NCBI GenBank assembly: GCA_032768795.1
Contig: CP136494.1
Span: 2,046,001 to 2,110,000 of the forward strand
Direction of reading: 5' to 3'
Origin: Tremella fuciformis
Taxonomy: Eukaryota > Basidiomycota > Tremellomycetes > Tremellales > Tremellaceae
DNA length: 64,000 nt
Part shown: positions 11,804-22,143 of the stretch, one piece after another
Layout of the letters: every line of letters starts with the position of its first letter
How positions within the stretch are numbered: the stretch's first letter is position 1
The notes under the pieces: model-generated
Database searches by the model: none
The model's input: the letters and a program-made list of their open reading frames with translations, nothing else
Told to the model about the DNA's origin: nothing
Position numbers and translations under genes: made by a program

Positions 11804-13515
11804 CTAGCTGGTCTGGAGGTAGGCGATACCCCTCCACTTGTCGTTGAGCATCTTCTTCCCCTGCTCCGACTGCCAGAACGACCCTTCGGGACACTGGAAC
11901 GTCTCAAAGGTGTCCTCCTTGATGTCCGACGAGTATCCGGGCGCAGTGGGGGTGGTGTAGTATCCCCCGGTCATGGTGCACGGCTCGACGAAGCGGTCGT
12001 GCAGGTGGTCGGTGTACTCGAGCAGGGCCTTGCCCGAGACGGACACAAAGTCGAGTGTGGAGATGTGCTGGCAGAGCTCGGGCATGCCGACGCCGCCAGA
12101 GTGGGGCATGACGGGGATGTTGTACTTTGCAGACATGAGGAGGACGGCGAGGATCTCGTTGATGCCGCAGAGGCGCATGGCGTCGAGCTGGCACACGTCG
12201 AGCGCCTCGGCCTGGAAGAACTGCTTGAACATGACACGGTTGTTGATGTGCTCGCCGGTCGCCACGCCGATACCGTACTGCTTGAGCGCCTTGCGGATCT
12301 TGGCGTGGCCGAGGATGTCGTCGGGGGATGTGGGCTCCTCAATGAAGCTACTCGATCAGCGCTTTGATCCGTCACCAACTATATAAAATACGCACAACAG
12401 GTCGAGGTCGGCGAGGGCAGGCATGTACTCGATGGCCTGGTCGACATCCCACAGCTGGTTGACGTCGGTCATGATGACCGCGTCCTTGCCTGCGACTTCG
12501 CGGATCAGACCTAGCCGACGGCGGTCGGCCTCGTGGCCCAGTCCGACCTTGAGCTTGAAGTGCTTGAAGCCGTCCTTGATAGCCTTGTCCAGTCGCTTGC
12601 GCACCTCGTTGTCGTCAAAGCCCAGCCAGCCCACCGACGTGTTGTAGCCGACGACCGCCTGGTTCTTCAGCGCCTTGTCGAGGCGCTCCTGCTTGCCCGC
12701 CTCCATCGACTTGAGAAGCTCGATCGCCGACTCGGGCGTGATCACGTCGGTGAGGTATCGGAAGTCGATGCATCGCACAAACTCCTCGGGGGTGAAGTCG
12801 ACGACCAGGCGCCAGAGGGGCTTCTTCTCGGCCTTGGCCCAGAGGTCCCACAGAGCGTTGAGTACGGCACAGCTTGCGAGCTGCATCACACCTCGCTCCG
12901 GGGACATGAAGCGGATCTGACCCGAGACGACCTCGCGTTGGGTCTTGCCAAAGTCGCCGACGATGGATTGGAGGGTGCGGCCGATGAAGCGGGGAGCCAG
13001 TGCGTGGATGGCAGTGCACAGCACCCTTCGAGTGAGCCCCACTCATACATCGTTACAAGTCGAACAGGAAAGACAGGCGAGGCGGACTCACTCGTTTCCT
13101 TGCCCGTTGGAGAAGGAGAAGCCGGTACCGATCAGACCTTTGTTGGTCCTGCTTGTCAGTAGACGAGTCGTCTCAGCTGGAGAGAGATCGACTTGTATTG
13201 TAGGTAGCCAAGGGCATTCTCCCCCGCCGAGTTCATGGGGTCCGAGCCGACACCCTCGAGGGATGTCGGGAACCGCAGGTCCCTGATGGTATAGGACTCG
13301 ATGATGAGGTCGTCGTGAGTGCCAGTCTGAGGTGAGTGACTGTTCCAAAAACATCCACGTAGCAGCTTGATCCCCATCTCCAAGCATCACATCATGCCCG
13401 ACGCTTGGACTGCAGCCGACCTGCTGGAGAGGCAGCACCACCGGCACATGAACAGAGAGCACGGAGAGGCCCATCGAGCACAACAGCCAAAGCCAATCCA
13501 AGGGTGACTCACCAT
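11804..13515 (-). CDS. Enolase-superfamily L-fuconate dehydratase-like protein (ENOSF1 type)
   Basis: Member of the mandelate-racemase branch of the enolase superfamily, closest by eye to L-fuconate dehydratase/ENOSF1, which dehydrates sugar acids. The N-terminal part reads YTIRDLRFPTSLEG, SDPMNSAGENALGY and LIGTGFSFSNGQGNE. The barrel has HFKLKVGLG (KxK lysine), VIMTDVNQLWDVDQAIEYM (first metal-ligand Asp), FIEEPTSPDD (Glu ligand) and NIPVMPHSGGVGMPELCQH (catalytic His). The intron at 12348-12395 is 48 nt. The start is uncertain: the ATG at 13515 is followed at once by GTGAGT, and the next coding sequence (TGTHDDLIIES) begins after an AG at 13327, implying a start-codon-only first exon and a 186-nt intron. 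The stop is at 11804. Family assignment is firm; the exact substrate is inferred. Confidence 0.85.
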
Positions 13516-14825
13516 GATGATAGTGTGCTCTCTGCTCTGTGCGCGCGACAGATGATGGTAGCAATACAACCAACATCGACCGAGCCTTCTTAAAAGGGGA
13601 CAGTGCTTCTTGGTTAGATGATCCGGAACCCGGCCGGTCTACCGGTAAATCTCATGGGATCCTTCGGGTTTTCCGAGCCAAGCAGCCATTCGCCCTGACC
13701 TTTTCAGATCACCATGCTGGATTGCAAGCCTCAAGCCTCGACTGGGCATGCAGCGCGCTTAGAAGAGCGACAGCAGCGTGACCACTGCGTAGCTGCCCTC
13801 GAAATGTACATCTAGACACCTCTATGGCCTCGGAAGAAGATCCCGAGCAGCCGAAACACCAGAGACGACGAGTTCACGCTGCCAATAGGCATGCGTGCCA
13901 TTTGGAGACGACAGAAGCGACCGAAACGATGCAGAGGAAGACTTCTATTGTCATTGCTGTCAGTCGCTCAGGCTGCTCTGGCCATTCCAATCTGCCTTTC
14001 TCGTCCGTACTGCTGTATGGCTTTCAAGAGAAAGCTCCCAATGTAAGTCGCTGATGCCTTGCTCACCGATATCGAAGCCTTGACGAGACTCACACCATCG
14101 GCATGGGGCGCCTGTGCCACGACTCCTCATGACCATCCACCTCAACACCCAAAAGACATTGCGCCTTGCCAAAAAACGTTATATTGTGATCTACCCCATG
14201 GGGACCCCCTTAACCCGGCAGAACAGCGCCGCGCAACTCGGCGGCGCGTGGGATTCCTTCCGAGCTGAGCGACATCTTCTGCTGTCGACCCGCGCCGAGG
14301 ATAGTCTCGCCAAGCTGCAGGCGACAACCCAGTAGCTGCTAGCTATGCTGCACAGTTGAACGTGCACGCCGCCCCTCCCCAGCGAAGAGTTCGGTGCGCG
14401 GTGTCGTCACCGGCATCAAAATTGACCGTCGCAGCTGATGTCGGCGCAGTTGGGTAATTCAGGAACACATGACGTCAGTCACCTCCCTTGTTGGAGTGCG
14501 CCATCCTCAAAGTCAAACCAGTCACCCAGAGAGTAACGTATATAATCCCAGCCTGACGCCGCGTCTCGTCTCGTTCTCACCATCATCACTACCCTCATCA
14601 ACGTCAACACCTAGCTTTCAACCCAAGCCCCCCAACAAATACACGTGAGTGGAGCCTCTAGACTACCGCCCCTTCCATCTTCAAGTCTCAGTTCTGCTTC
14701 GCCTTGCCAGCCCGCGCCCTCTGCATTTGCCTGCTGCGCCCGGCAAGGCGGGTGGCAAAACACCCTCGACTCTCCTCTCTCCTCCAGTAGTCGACGCGCT
14801 CTGACTCACAGCACTGAACACCACC
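13516..14825. other. Long intergenic region with TATA-bearing promoter of the CsbD-like gene
   Basis: About 1.3 kb without a supportable gene. Reading frames here are short and show no conserved motif. The right end contains a TATA-like box and a pyrimidine-rich leader for the gene at 14826. The left end is the upstream region of the divergent fuconate-dehydratase-like gene. Confidence 0.45.
14539..14546 (+). promoter_or_regulatory. TATA-like box
   Basis: TATATAAT about 280 bp before the CsbD-like start codon, followed by a CT-rich leader. This is a plausible core promoter for a highly expressed, stress-type gene. Position only; no transcript data. Confidence 0.4.
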
Positions 14826-15445
14826 ATGTCCAACTCCAACGAGCCCTCCAAGACCAACGGTCAGGTGAGCCCCACGCCCCTCCTCTTACCCTCGTGCGCC
14901 GGAGCACGTCCCCTTCCCCAGACATGCGTTTCCCACGCTCTATCCGGCTTTCTTCAGCATCTAAGACCTCCTCGGAGCTGCTGTAGAGCCTGTGACTGAC
15001 TACAGATCAACTCGCTCGTCGGCTCCGCCAAAGAGCTCGTGGGTTCGGCTATCGAGACCGCCTACCAGGCCGTCGGCGGCTCGACTGAGCCGTCCTCGTT
15101 CACCACCGAGGGCAAGAAGCAGCATGCCGAGGGCGAGGCCGAGATCACCGCCGCCAAGGCACAAGGCTACGTAGAGGGGTGAGCATTCGCAAAGTCACGA
15201 AAGAGGTGGGCTCACGGCCAGTGTCGGAGACCGCCTCGCCGGCAAGAAAGACTCGGTTGTTGGCGCTATCACCGGAGACAAGGCCCAACAGCTCAGCGGC
15301 AATGCCCAGCACGACAAGTGCGTCTCGTCGTCTGATTAATTGGCAAACGCTGACCGTACAGGGGCCAGGCGCAAATGGAGATCAACAAGCGTGAGTCTGG
15401 AATACCGCTACTGCCCGCTGTCGCTTACTCGCAGCCTCCGAGTAG
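14826..15445 (+). CDS. CsbD-like small hydrophilic protein (Hmp1 'mismatch/cruciform DNA recognition' type)
   Basis: Five exons (14826-14864, 15006-15178, 15222-15317, 15362-15390, 15435-15445) encode 115 residues with consistent phases. The product is small and charged, with repeated Lys/Glu/Gly/Ala blocks: [52 protein letters not shown] and GQAQMEINK. These match the fungal CsbD-like family, including the Ustilago protein described as binding mismatched and cruciform DNA; in bacteria CsbD is a general-stress protein. Intron 1 (141 nt) is longer than the others. The last exon adds only three residues. Likely abundant given its promoter, but that is inference. Confidence 0.82.
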
Positions 15446-15620
15446 AACGTTTCGCGCTGGTACGGATTCTGGTCAGGTTCTAGAGCCGTTCTATGTAGCC
15501 AGGAGAGATGCAACGATAATGACGCCCATCCACAGACCTCTTGCCGACTCGCATTTCGATTCGCAAGGTTTTATGCTGTACACGTTGCATGTCATACATA
15601 GTCTCATACAAACCCAGATC

Positions 15621-16999
15621 TCATTGGGCAGCAGCCTGGCCTTGCTGACCGTATTGTGTAGCCTGCCATGCTTGGACTGAAGGTCAGCGCTGACCTAATG
15701 AATGTGAGCTGTGCTTACACTGCGGATCATTGACATCATAGCCGTACGCGGCCCAGTAAGCGGCGTATTGTTGATATGCCTCGGTCCCCTGTTGAGGCGG
15801 GGGGCCACCACCAGGTGCCGCTGCTCCTTGTGCATCCTGCCCTTGTCCCGCCTGCGGATCAGAATTGGGCCTAAAAATGCCACAGCGGGTTCAGAGACTC
15901 ACGTAGTAGCCTGCGTACGGATCTGCGCCCGGTTGACCCTGGGCGCCATACCCGTAGCCCTGTTGAGGATACACTCCGCCTTGATGCCCACCGCCAGCGC
16001 GTGCTTTCTCGTACTCTATCCGCAAAACCGCAAGCAGGTCCTCCGCGAGCACCTTAGCGCGCTCAATTTGGTCGCTTGTTGGTGCACTGCAAGTTAGCAT
16101 TCGTAAATATGAGACTTAAACATATGATTTGCACAGGTGGGACTCACGCAATGTTGATGTGCATCGGCTCGTCAGACTCCCGACCGGTCTCGGCTTCCAT
16201 GAATCCCGATCCGAGGCCTTTGATCTGTACTCGTGCACCAGTCTCAGCCTGGATGTACTTGACGAACATACCCTGCCGGTGAGCACCGTGGACGAAGGGG
16301 GACGATGACGATACTCACACCTGGCCCAACCGTCTTTGCTCGCACGTTGAAATTCCGCAGACTGTCCAGTCCAATGAAGAGTTTATCCTCTGGCCACTTT
16401 TGTCTTCCATTCGGCAGCACATTCTGCGGCATCGGAAGTCCCAGCGCTCTGTTTCGCGCAATCATCGTCCTCTCATCCAGCAGCGGCCCGAGCTCCTGGT
16501 TGATGAGGTCGTGAAGCTTCTTGACCGCATTGTCGAGGACGACCTTGGAGTTGGCGGTGATGTGAAGATAAAGAGGAGTCTCGCCGGGCTGGATACGCGA
16601 CATGTCTGGTACCCATACGCCCTTGGTCACGATGGACGCGCCTGTTTCCTCGGATATCTGTCGTCAGCTGCGCTCTCCAAAGACCGGTAGGAGCAGTGTC
16701 TCGCTCCTGGTAAGATGGCCAGGAAAGTTGAAGGTAAAGCAGCAGTAAATACTCACCTGCTTCTGGGTAGAGCCTTTTGTGAGCACATACCGATTCCTCA
16801 GATCGTTGATGTCAATGTCATGCGTGAACGCCGCGGCTTCGTCCTTCCGCATCAACTCGTTCCCCTGTGCGCCGCTTGGCCGAAGGGATGCAGCGATCTT
16901 TGCCGCGATGGCCGCTGCTTGGGCGGCGGCATCGGCGTCGGCTGATGTTGCCGAGCTGGTCGACGGTGCGTCCCAACGGGACTTGCGATCACCTTCCAT
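15621..16999 (-). CDS. KH-domain RNA-binding protein, KHDC4-like
   Basis: Nuclear RNA-binding protein resembling KHDC4 (KIAA0907) and branch-point-binding KH proteins, likely acting in splicing. The N-terminus MEGDRKSRWD is followed by an alanine-rich helix. A first KH-like segment reads DINDLRNRYVLTKGSTQKQ then ISEETGASIVTKGVWVPD. A second follows with VGPGGMFVKYIQAETGARVQIKG, then GLGSGFMEAETGRESDEPMHINI. The tail is Gly/Gln/Tyr-rich and ends DPQFQAWQATQYGQQGQ. Exon 1 is 16757-16999. Introns at 16658-16756 and others have GT-AG ends; the last splice joins DPQ to FQAW and sets the stop at 15621. Shares a divergent promoter region with the bZIP-like gene at 17527. Confidence 0.82.
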
Positions 17000-17526
17000 G
17001 CTGAAGCGATGTAGTGAGATAGCGAGAGCCGTTAAAAGAGAGGTCGAGTCCAGCAAGAGGCCAGCGACAAGAGTGCCTCGCCGCCCAACTGCCACTCGCC
17101 CAACCGCCGCCTAATACCGTCAAATAGGTGCCTCACTTATCCACATTTAGGCCTGTCAGTGCCACATCGTTTTGGGGTCCTTCGGCGTTATGTCAGGGTC
17201 GGAGTTTGGTTGGTCGGGCAACACGGTCAGGGGGTGCACGCAGCCCCCCTCCCTCTCTCCCAGCACCCCCCCCCTTCTCTTTCTTCTCTTCTTCTCTTCT
17301 CATCATCACCGCTCTCTTCGAAACTTCTATCAACAACACGACAACGTCCACCCCCAGCAAGCGCACACCTTTACCCACCCTTGACCTAGGAGCTCCGCTC
17401 CCGTGCCGCATCCAAATTATCTAGACTATTATTCGTACATTGTTCACAATGTTCACCGCCTAAATCCCCCTTCCTCACAGGAAGATCCAAGGAGTCGTTT
17501 CTTACGGCCCAACAGACGTTCTCAGA
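17000..17526. promoter_or_regulatory. Divergent promoter region, KH protein / bZIP-like factor
   Basis: A 527-bp divergent gap. Strongly pyrimidine-rich tracts around 17240-17310 (C and CTT runs) precede the plus-strand gene. No specific factor site is claimed. Confidence 0.45.
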
Positions 17527-19113
17527 ATGTCCTTCAACATGACGCCCCTCACTCCCGCCCCCCAGGCCCCGCGCCCAGCCCCGCAACAAACCACCCTCTC
17601 TCAGCAAGACCAGGCGACCCGTGAGTATCGACAGATACACGTGGGGTCAGCTGCTAACATGTGTCTTCCTCTTCACAACATGCTCCATTTCATGCTCTCA
17701 TATGCCTTCTTCTTGCACTACCGACATCCTCCCACCTCGCATCATGCTTCCCAACCCAGTCCGCCCTTGCCTCCCCTCAACCTCCCTCCTCCCCCGAGCA
17801 CAACTCTCGGGAACACCCGCCCGTTGTCGAGGCACACGCCCACAACTCGAGTCTTAAACAAGCAGCAAAAAGGGCCAGCGAAACCGCTTGGAACGAGCCC
17901 CAACCAATCAACAACCAGCACCAAGTCTGCCGTATCTGACACCATCAGAACGAGCACCAAGTCGCACGCGTCTACATCCAGACCGAGCACCGAAAAGAAC
18001 GCGTCGAGCCTGACGCCAACCAATTCGTCCGCTTCTATCATTTCGTCTGTCGATTCTTTCCCTTCTCTCTCCGACACCGACCTAGCCGAATTCAACAAGA
18101 CCATGTCCGAGTTTGCAAAGCTTTTCGCAAACGAGCTCGGCTCGCCGAGCTGGGAGGACTTCCTCGCCCTTCCCTTCGAGGGTGAGCGACTTGCTCCAAC
18201 ATCCTGTGGTCAAACGCTGATGTGTGCAGACGAGATCCGACCAGGCTCTCCCGACTCTGCTCCGACGCCTACCTCCACAGCGTCAGAGACGTCCCTCAAC
18301 CTTCCGACGGCCGAAGACCTCGAGGGTCTTCTACCACCCGACATCTTCGCCAACCCTCTTGGCCTGGGGCAAGGACTAGCGCAGAGCGCGCAGGTCCAGG
18401 ACCCGACCATGGCTTCGACCTTCCCCGGCTTTGGTGATTGGACATCTCTCCCTGCCGTCCAGTCCATCACTGCCGAATCTCTCGGTCTTGCTGGCCTTTT
18501 CGACCAGATCTCCAAGCCCACCACCGTCTCTCCTCGTCTCATGCAGCGATCTCCGTCTGTCGAGTCGGTTCTTCAAATCGCTTCTCCCGCCAGCCTGAAG
18601 CGCAAGATCTCCGACGCTTCCGACGAGTCTGTCCCTGCGCCCAAGCGTCGCGGACGTCCCCCCAAGAACCGCCTCACCTCTGCTTCCGCCACCCCTGCTC
18701 TCACCGTCAAGTCCCTCGATGACTCGCCTGCATCTGCTCCTCGCCGATCAGGTGCCGGTAAGGTCATTCCCGACCGCTTCTGGACCGCCGACGCGGCCCA
18801 GAAGGCGACTGGTCTCACCAAGGACGAAATCATGGCGTTCCCCAACTTTGCATCCCTTCTCGACCACGTCCGTCTCAACCGCCCAGCTTTCCTCGCTAGC
18901 GCGACCGAGCTCGGTGCCAAGATCGATGAGGGACGAAACAAGGGTGCAGAGTCAGCTCGACGAACTCGAGACGGTCTCAAAACCAAGATCATCGAGCTCG
19001 AAGAGGAGACGTCTGCGCAGAAGAAGCAGATCGAGGCTCTCCAAGACTACATTCGTGGTCTTGGCGCTGCCGGTTTCGCATCCCCCGACGATGTCGCGAG
19101 GTTGTGTGCCTAA
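17527..19113 (+). CDS. bZIP-like transcription factor with AT-hook
   Basis: Putative nuclear transcription factor. Near the C-terminus a basic stretch (RNKGAESARRTRDGLKTK) leads directly into a heptad-like segment (IIELEEETSAQKKQIEALQDYI), which is a bZIP arrangement, although the basic region is atypical. An AT-hook-like KRRGRPPKNR lies about 140 residues before it. The N-terminal half is Ser/Thr/Pro-rich with acidic patches, as in activation domains. The frame is open throughout, but two introns are likely: one beginning with GTGAGT near 17621 whose 3' end I cannot fix, and one at 18182-18229 (48 nt, a multiple of three) joining LPFE to DEIRPGSP. The exact N-terminal protein is therefore uncertain. 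Confidence 0.7.
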   Translation: MSFNMTPLTPAPQAPRPAPQQTTLSQQDQATREYRQIHVGSAANMCLPLHNMLHFMLSYAFFLHYRHPPTSHHASQPSPPLPPLNLPPPPSTTLGNTRPLSRHTPTTRVLNKQQKGPAKPLGTSPNQSTTSTKSAVSDTIRTSTKSHASTSRPSTEKNASSLTPTNSSASIISSVDSFPSLSDTDLAEFNKTMSEFAKLFANELGSPSWEDFLALPFEGERLAPTSCGQTLMCADEIRPGSPDSAPTPTSTASETSLNLPTAEDLEGLLPPDIFANPLGLGQGLAQSAQVQDPTMASTFPGFGDWTSLPAVQSITAESLGLAGLFDQISKPTTVSPRLMQRSPSVESVLQIASPASLKRKISDASDESVPAPKRRGRPPKNRLTSASATPALTVKSLDDSPASAPRRSGAGKVIPDRFWTADAAQKATGLTKDEIMAFPNFASLLDHVRLNRPAFLASATELGAKIDEGRNKGAESARRTRDGLKTKIIELEEETSAQKKQIEALQDYIRGLGAAGFASPDDVARLCA

Positions 19114-19487
19114 GTCCATCTCAAAAGATACTCGCACGGTTTCTGTTGATAGCGGATCCGGTGTCCGATTTTTCCAATCCCCCTCCATGTCTGATTGTCA
19201 GACTATTTCCCCATCGTCCTACCGCCTTTTTTTTCTCGCTCTTTCGTCGTTCGTCCTTATCAGTCTTTCCTTATTTAGTCTGCCACTCGCTGCGTATGCA
19301 AGCTATGAGATTGTCTGGATTGCTGTTTCGCAGTGGACGCACACCATGAGGGTTGTCATGCACGAGGGGCACATGGCTGAACGAGTGCAGTACAATTACA
19401 CGACGAGATGAAAGCAGTAGACAGAGCAAGGGGTGCCCATGCGAGCATACAATACAATTGAATTCTTGCCCGGGTTCTCTCACGAGT
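19114..19487. other. Convergent intergenic spacer
   Basis: 3' regions of the bZIP-like gene and the convergent SPT8 gene. T-rich stretches around 19220-19270 could serve 3'-end formation. No gene seen. Confidence 0.45.
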
Positions 19488-21851
19488 TCACCACTTGATC
19501 TCGTGCACGAGAACAACCCGCGTGCTCTCCCCAGCCCAGCCACGATCACCACTGGCAGTAATGAGGAAACGACACGTAGAATCAACAACTGCCATTCAGC
19601 TCTGCGTCCTGCTCATACCCAGACTGTACTGACGCATGGAAGAAACGATCCCGCCATGATGCCCGGCGATAATCTTGAAAGGCGGTCGGGAGGATTTGGG
19701 CCTCTTGATCGAGTCTTCAGGCTGGAAGTACTCGACGGTATTCCACAGACGGACGTTATCCTGGGATGCACTGCCGTCAGCACCGCCCGCATACAATGTT
19801 GGGGTCTCGGACTCACGTGGCGACATGCCGTCCATCGGGGAACGGGACGATGCAGCTGACCGGGCCGGACTCTGCCGGCGTACGAAGTGTGTGCAGGAGG
19901 TGCGGTACCGCCGACGACGGGGAGGCGGACCGCCGCACGTCCCATATGTCGACCGTGCCGTTCCGCCTTCCGGCGAGGACCTGGTTCCCTCCGGCGCCCC
20001 AGCAAGCCTGAGGTCAGCGGGAGTGTGATCGGGGGCAAAGGGGGACGCACCGACATGCACCATGGTGGCGCCTTGTCGCTGCCCTGCAGACGCCCGACCA
20101 GGCCGTCTCCGTGCACGCGCCTATCTATGAGCGACACCTGGCCGTCCATCGAGCTGGCGAGCAGTACGTCGGTCGAGAACGCCTTGTACGATGCGGGGCT
20201 CAAGAGAGGGATGTTGGCCGCCGCGCCTGCTCGGGCCGCCGTCGGGGTCGGGACGCCAGAGAAGAGAGAGCCTGCTCCTGATCCACTGGCGGACTGGGGC
20301 AGGCCGTCCGGCGCGGTGCCGTTCGGCTTCGAGCCGGGGAGGGCGAGATCCAGATGTGACGGCTTGTTGCCGTTCGCCTTTGGCGCGGGGTCCGGCACAG
20401 CAGGCGATCCGGCGGCATCGGCGTCCTCGTCGTCGAATAGCGGGTCGTACGGCGAGGGAGGATCCATCTCCACGTCCCCTGACTCGTCGGCCTTGGCCTC
20501 CGCGGCAGGTTGACTGTCTTCCGCAACAGCCGTCTCTGATGATGATGATGGCTCTGCTAATTTTGGTGGGATTTCGGTCTGCGCTTCGGCATCGTTGGCG
20601 ATGCTCACAGTCACCGTTGTTCCGTCGAGCATCGGCTCGTCCTCCTCTGCTCTGGGAGACGCTTCTGGCGTTACGGGGGCACCGAAGGGACGCAGGGATA
20701 TCGACGAGATTTGCGCCCCGTGTGACGGGTACTTTCGAGCCACCTGGCCAGTATTGAGATCCCATTCCTACCAGATCAGACTCATCTCGCCCAGGACGGA
20801 ATGAAGACTTGCTCGTAATGTTCCGTCCCATGAGCCGCTGATGAAGCCCCGCTCGTCCGGCAGCAGTGTCATGCACGACACCAGGCCAGTATGACCTTTG
20901 AGCGTATGCACATGATGACCTGGCGAATGCCGAAGAGTGTACATGTTGATCGGCCCGGACTGCCATCAGCAAGCCACGATCGGGCGTGAGGAGGACTGAC
21001 CTTGGTCCCGGTCAGAGCCCACAGCCCGTCGCCTTCACACGCCATCGAATAGACCGGCTCGGCGCGTTTGCTCGGCCCGCCCGCAGACGCTTCCACGGCC
21101 ACCTCGTTCGCCCACCATCCCCTTGAAACGCCGGCCTTGTTGACCCCGTCTCCCAGGCCGACAGCGGCCTTCTGCTGCGCGCTCATGAGCTGTTGCCCGT
21201 TCACCGACGGCCAGATGTTATACGCGCGGACGAAACCGTCTTGGCCTCCGGTCAGGAGGTAGCTCGAGCACGCCGTTGCAGCAATGGAATGTACGGCGGT
21301 CGGTAAGGGGATGGCAACGATGGCCTCGATGGATAGCGAGTTGGGTATAGAGCCGGTCGACAGGAAAGACGGCTGGAACAATTGGCGGCGAAGGACATGG
21401 GGGAGCTGGATGTCTGGCGGGGGCTCGAGCGGTTTCCCATCTGCCATCTGCACGTCTGCAGCATCCTGTTCGCCACTGACATCCTCTTCATCCTCGTCCT
21501 CGTCTTCGCCCTCCCCCTCGGCTTCGTCCTCATCCTCTTCCTCATCCTCATCCCCCTCTTCCTCCTCGTCCGATCCCTCTTCCTCGTCCTCCTCTTCGTC
21601 GTACTCCCCTGACGGCTCCCTGGGCGTCAGCCTGATCCACTCCCTACAGGCGATGGCATCCATCTGGAGCGTCGCATGCTGATCAAACCGATTGAAGGAA
21701 GCACTCACGAGCTCGCCTCTGGCTCGTCGCCTTCCTCGCCGTCTTCCCCCTCGTCACCTCCTGCCTCCTCGTTAATCCCATTCACACCGGCATCCTCGTA
21801 CTCCTGATCGTAGTCGTATTCGTCCTCTTCATCTTCGTCGTCGCTCCGCAT
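19488..21851 (-). CDS. SPT8: WD40-repeat SAGA subunit Spt8
   Basis: Spt8 is the WD40 subunit of the fungal SAGA coactivator complex that contacts TATA-binding protein. The protein has an extremely acidic N-terminus (runs of Glu/Asp around 21480-21610), then SIEAIVAIPLPTAVHSIAA, YLLTGGQDGFVRAYNIW and GLGDGVNKAGVSRGWWANEV, the family's signature first repeats. Later WD elements include VLLASSMDGQVSLIDRRVHG and DNVRLWNTVEYF. The C-terminus is STCRFLITASGDRGW...VLVHEIKW, reached through a 3' intron ending in GGCAG. Start is tentative: an acidic first exon (ATG at 21851) joins the rest in frame only if the intron has a GCGAGC donor; otherwise translation may start within exon 2. Divergent from the SGNH hydrolase gene 292 bp away. 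Confidence 0.83.
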
Positions 21852-22143
21852 CTCCTCGGTCGCTACTCATTCCCAGGTCACAGATGAATAACTGACTGCA
21901 ATCGAGGGCGAATCTCGAGTGAGTCGCTAGACACACTTCGCCAGAAAGATGCTTGTTACGTAAAAACCGGAGCCCGTGCCTGAATCAACTGGATCGCCGA
22001 TTGGTCGGAAAGACGGACCTCAAAACCATTCCATTGCTCTCTGAATTCTTGGTGACATACTTCAAGTCAAACGGTGCGCTTTAGGGAGAACGTCTAGTCC
22101 CAGCTTCGGGTCAGTTGAGAGCGCATGTCCCACTCGAGGCAGT

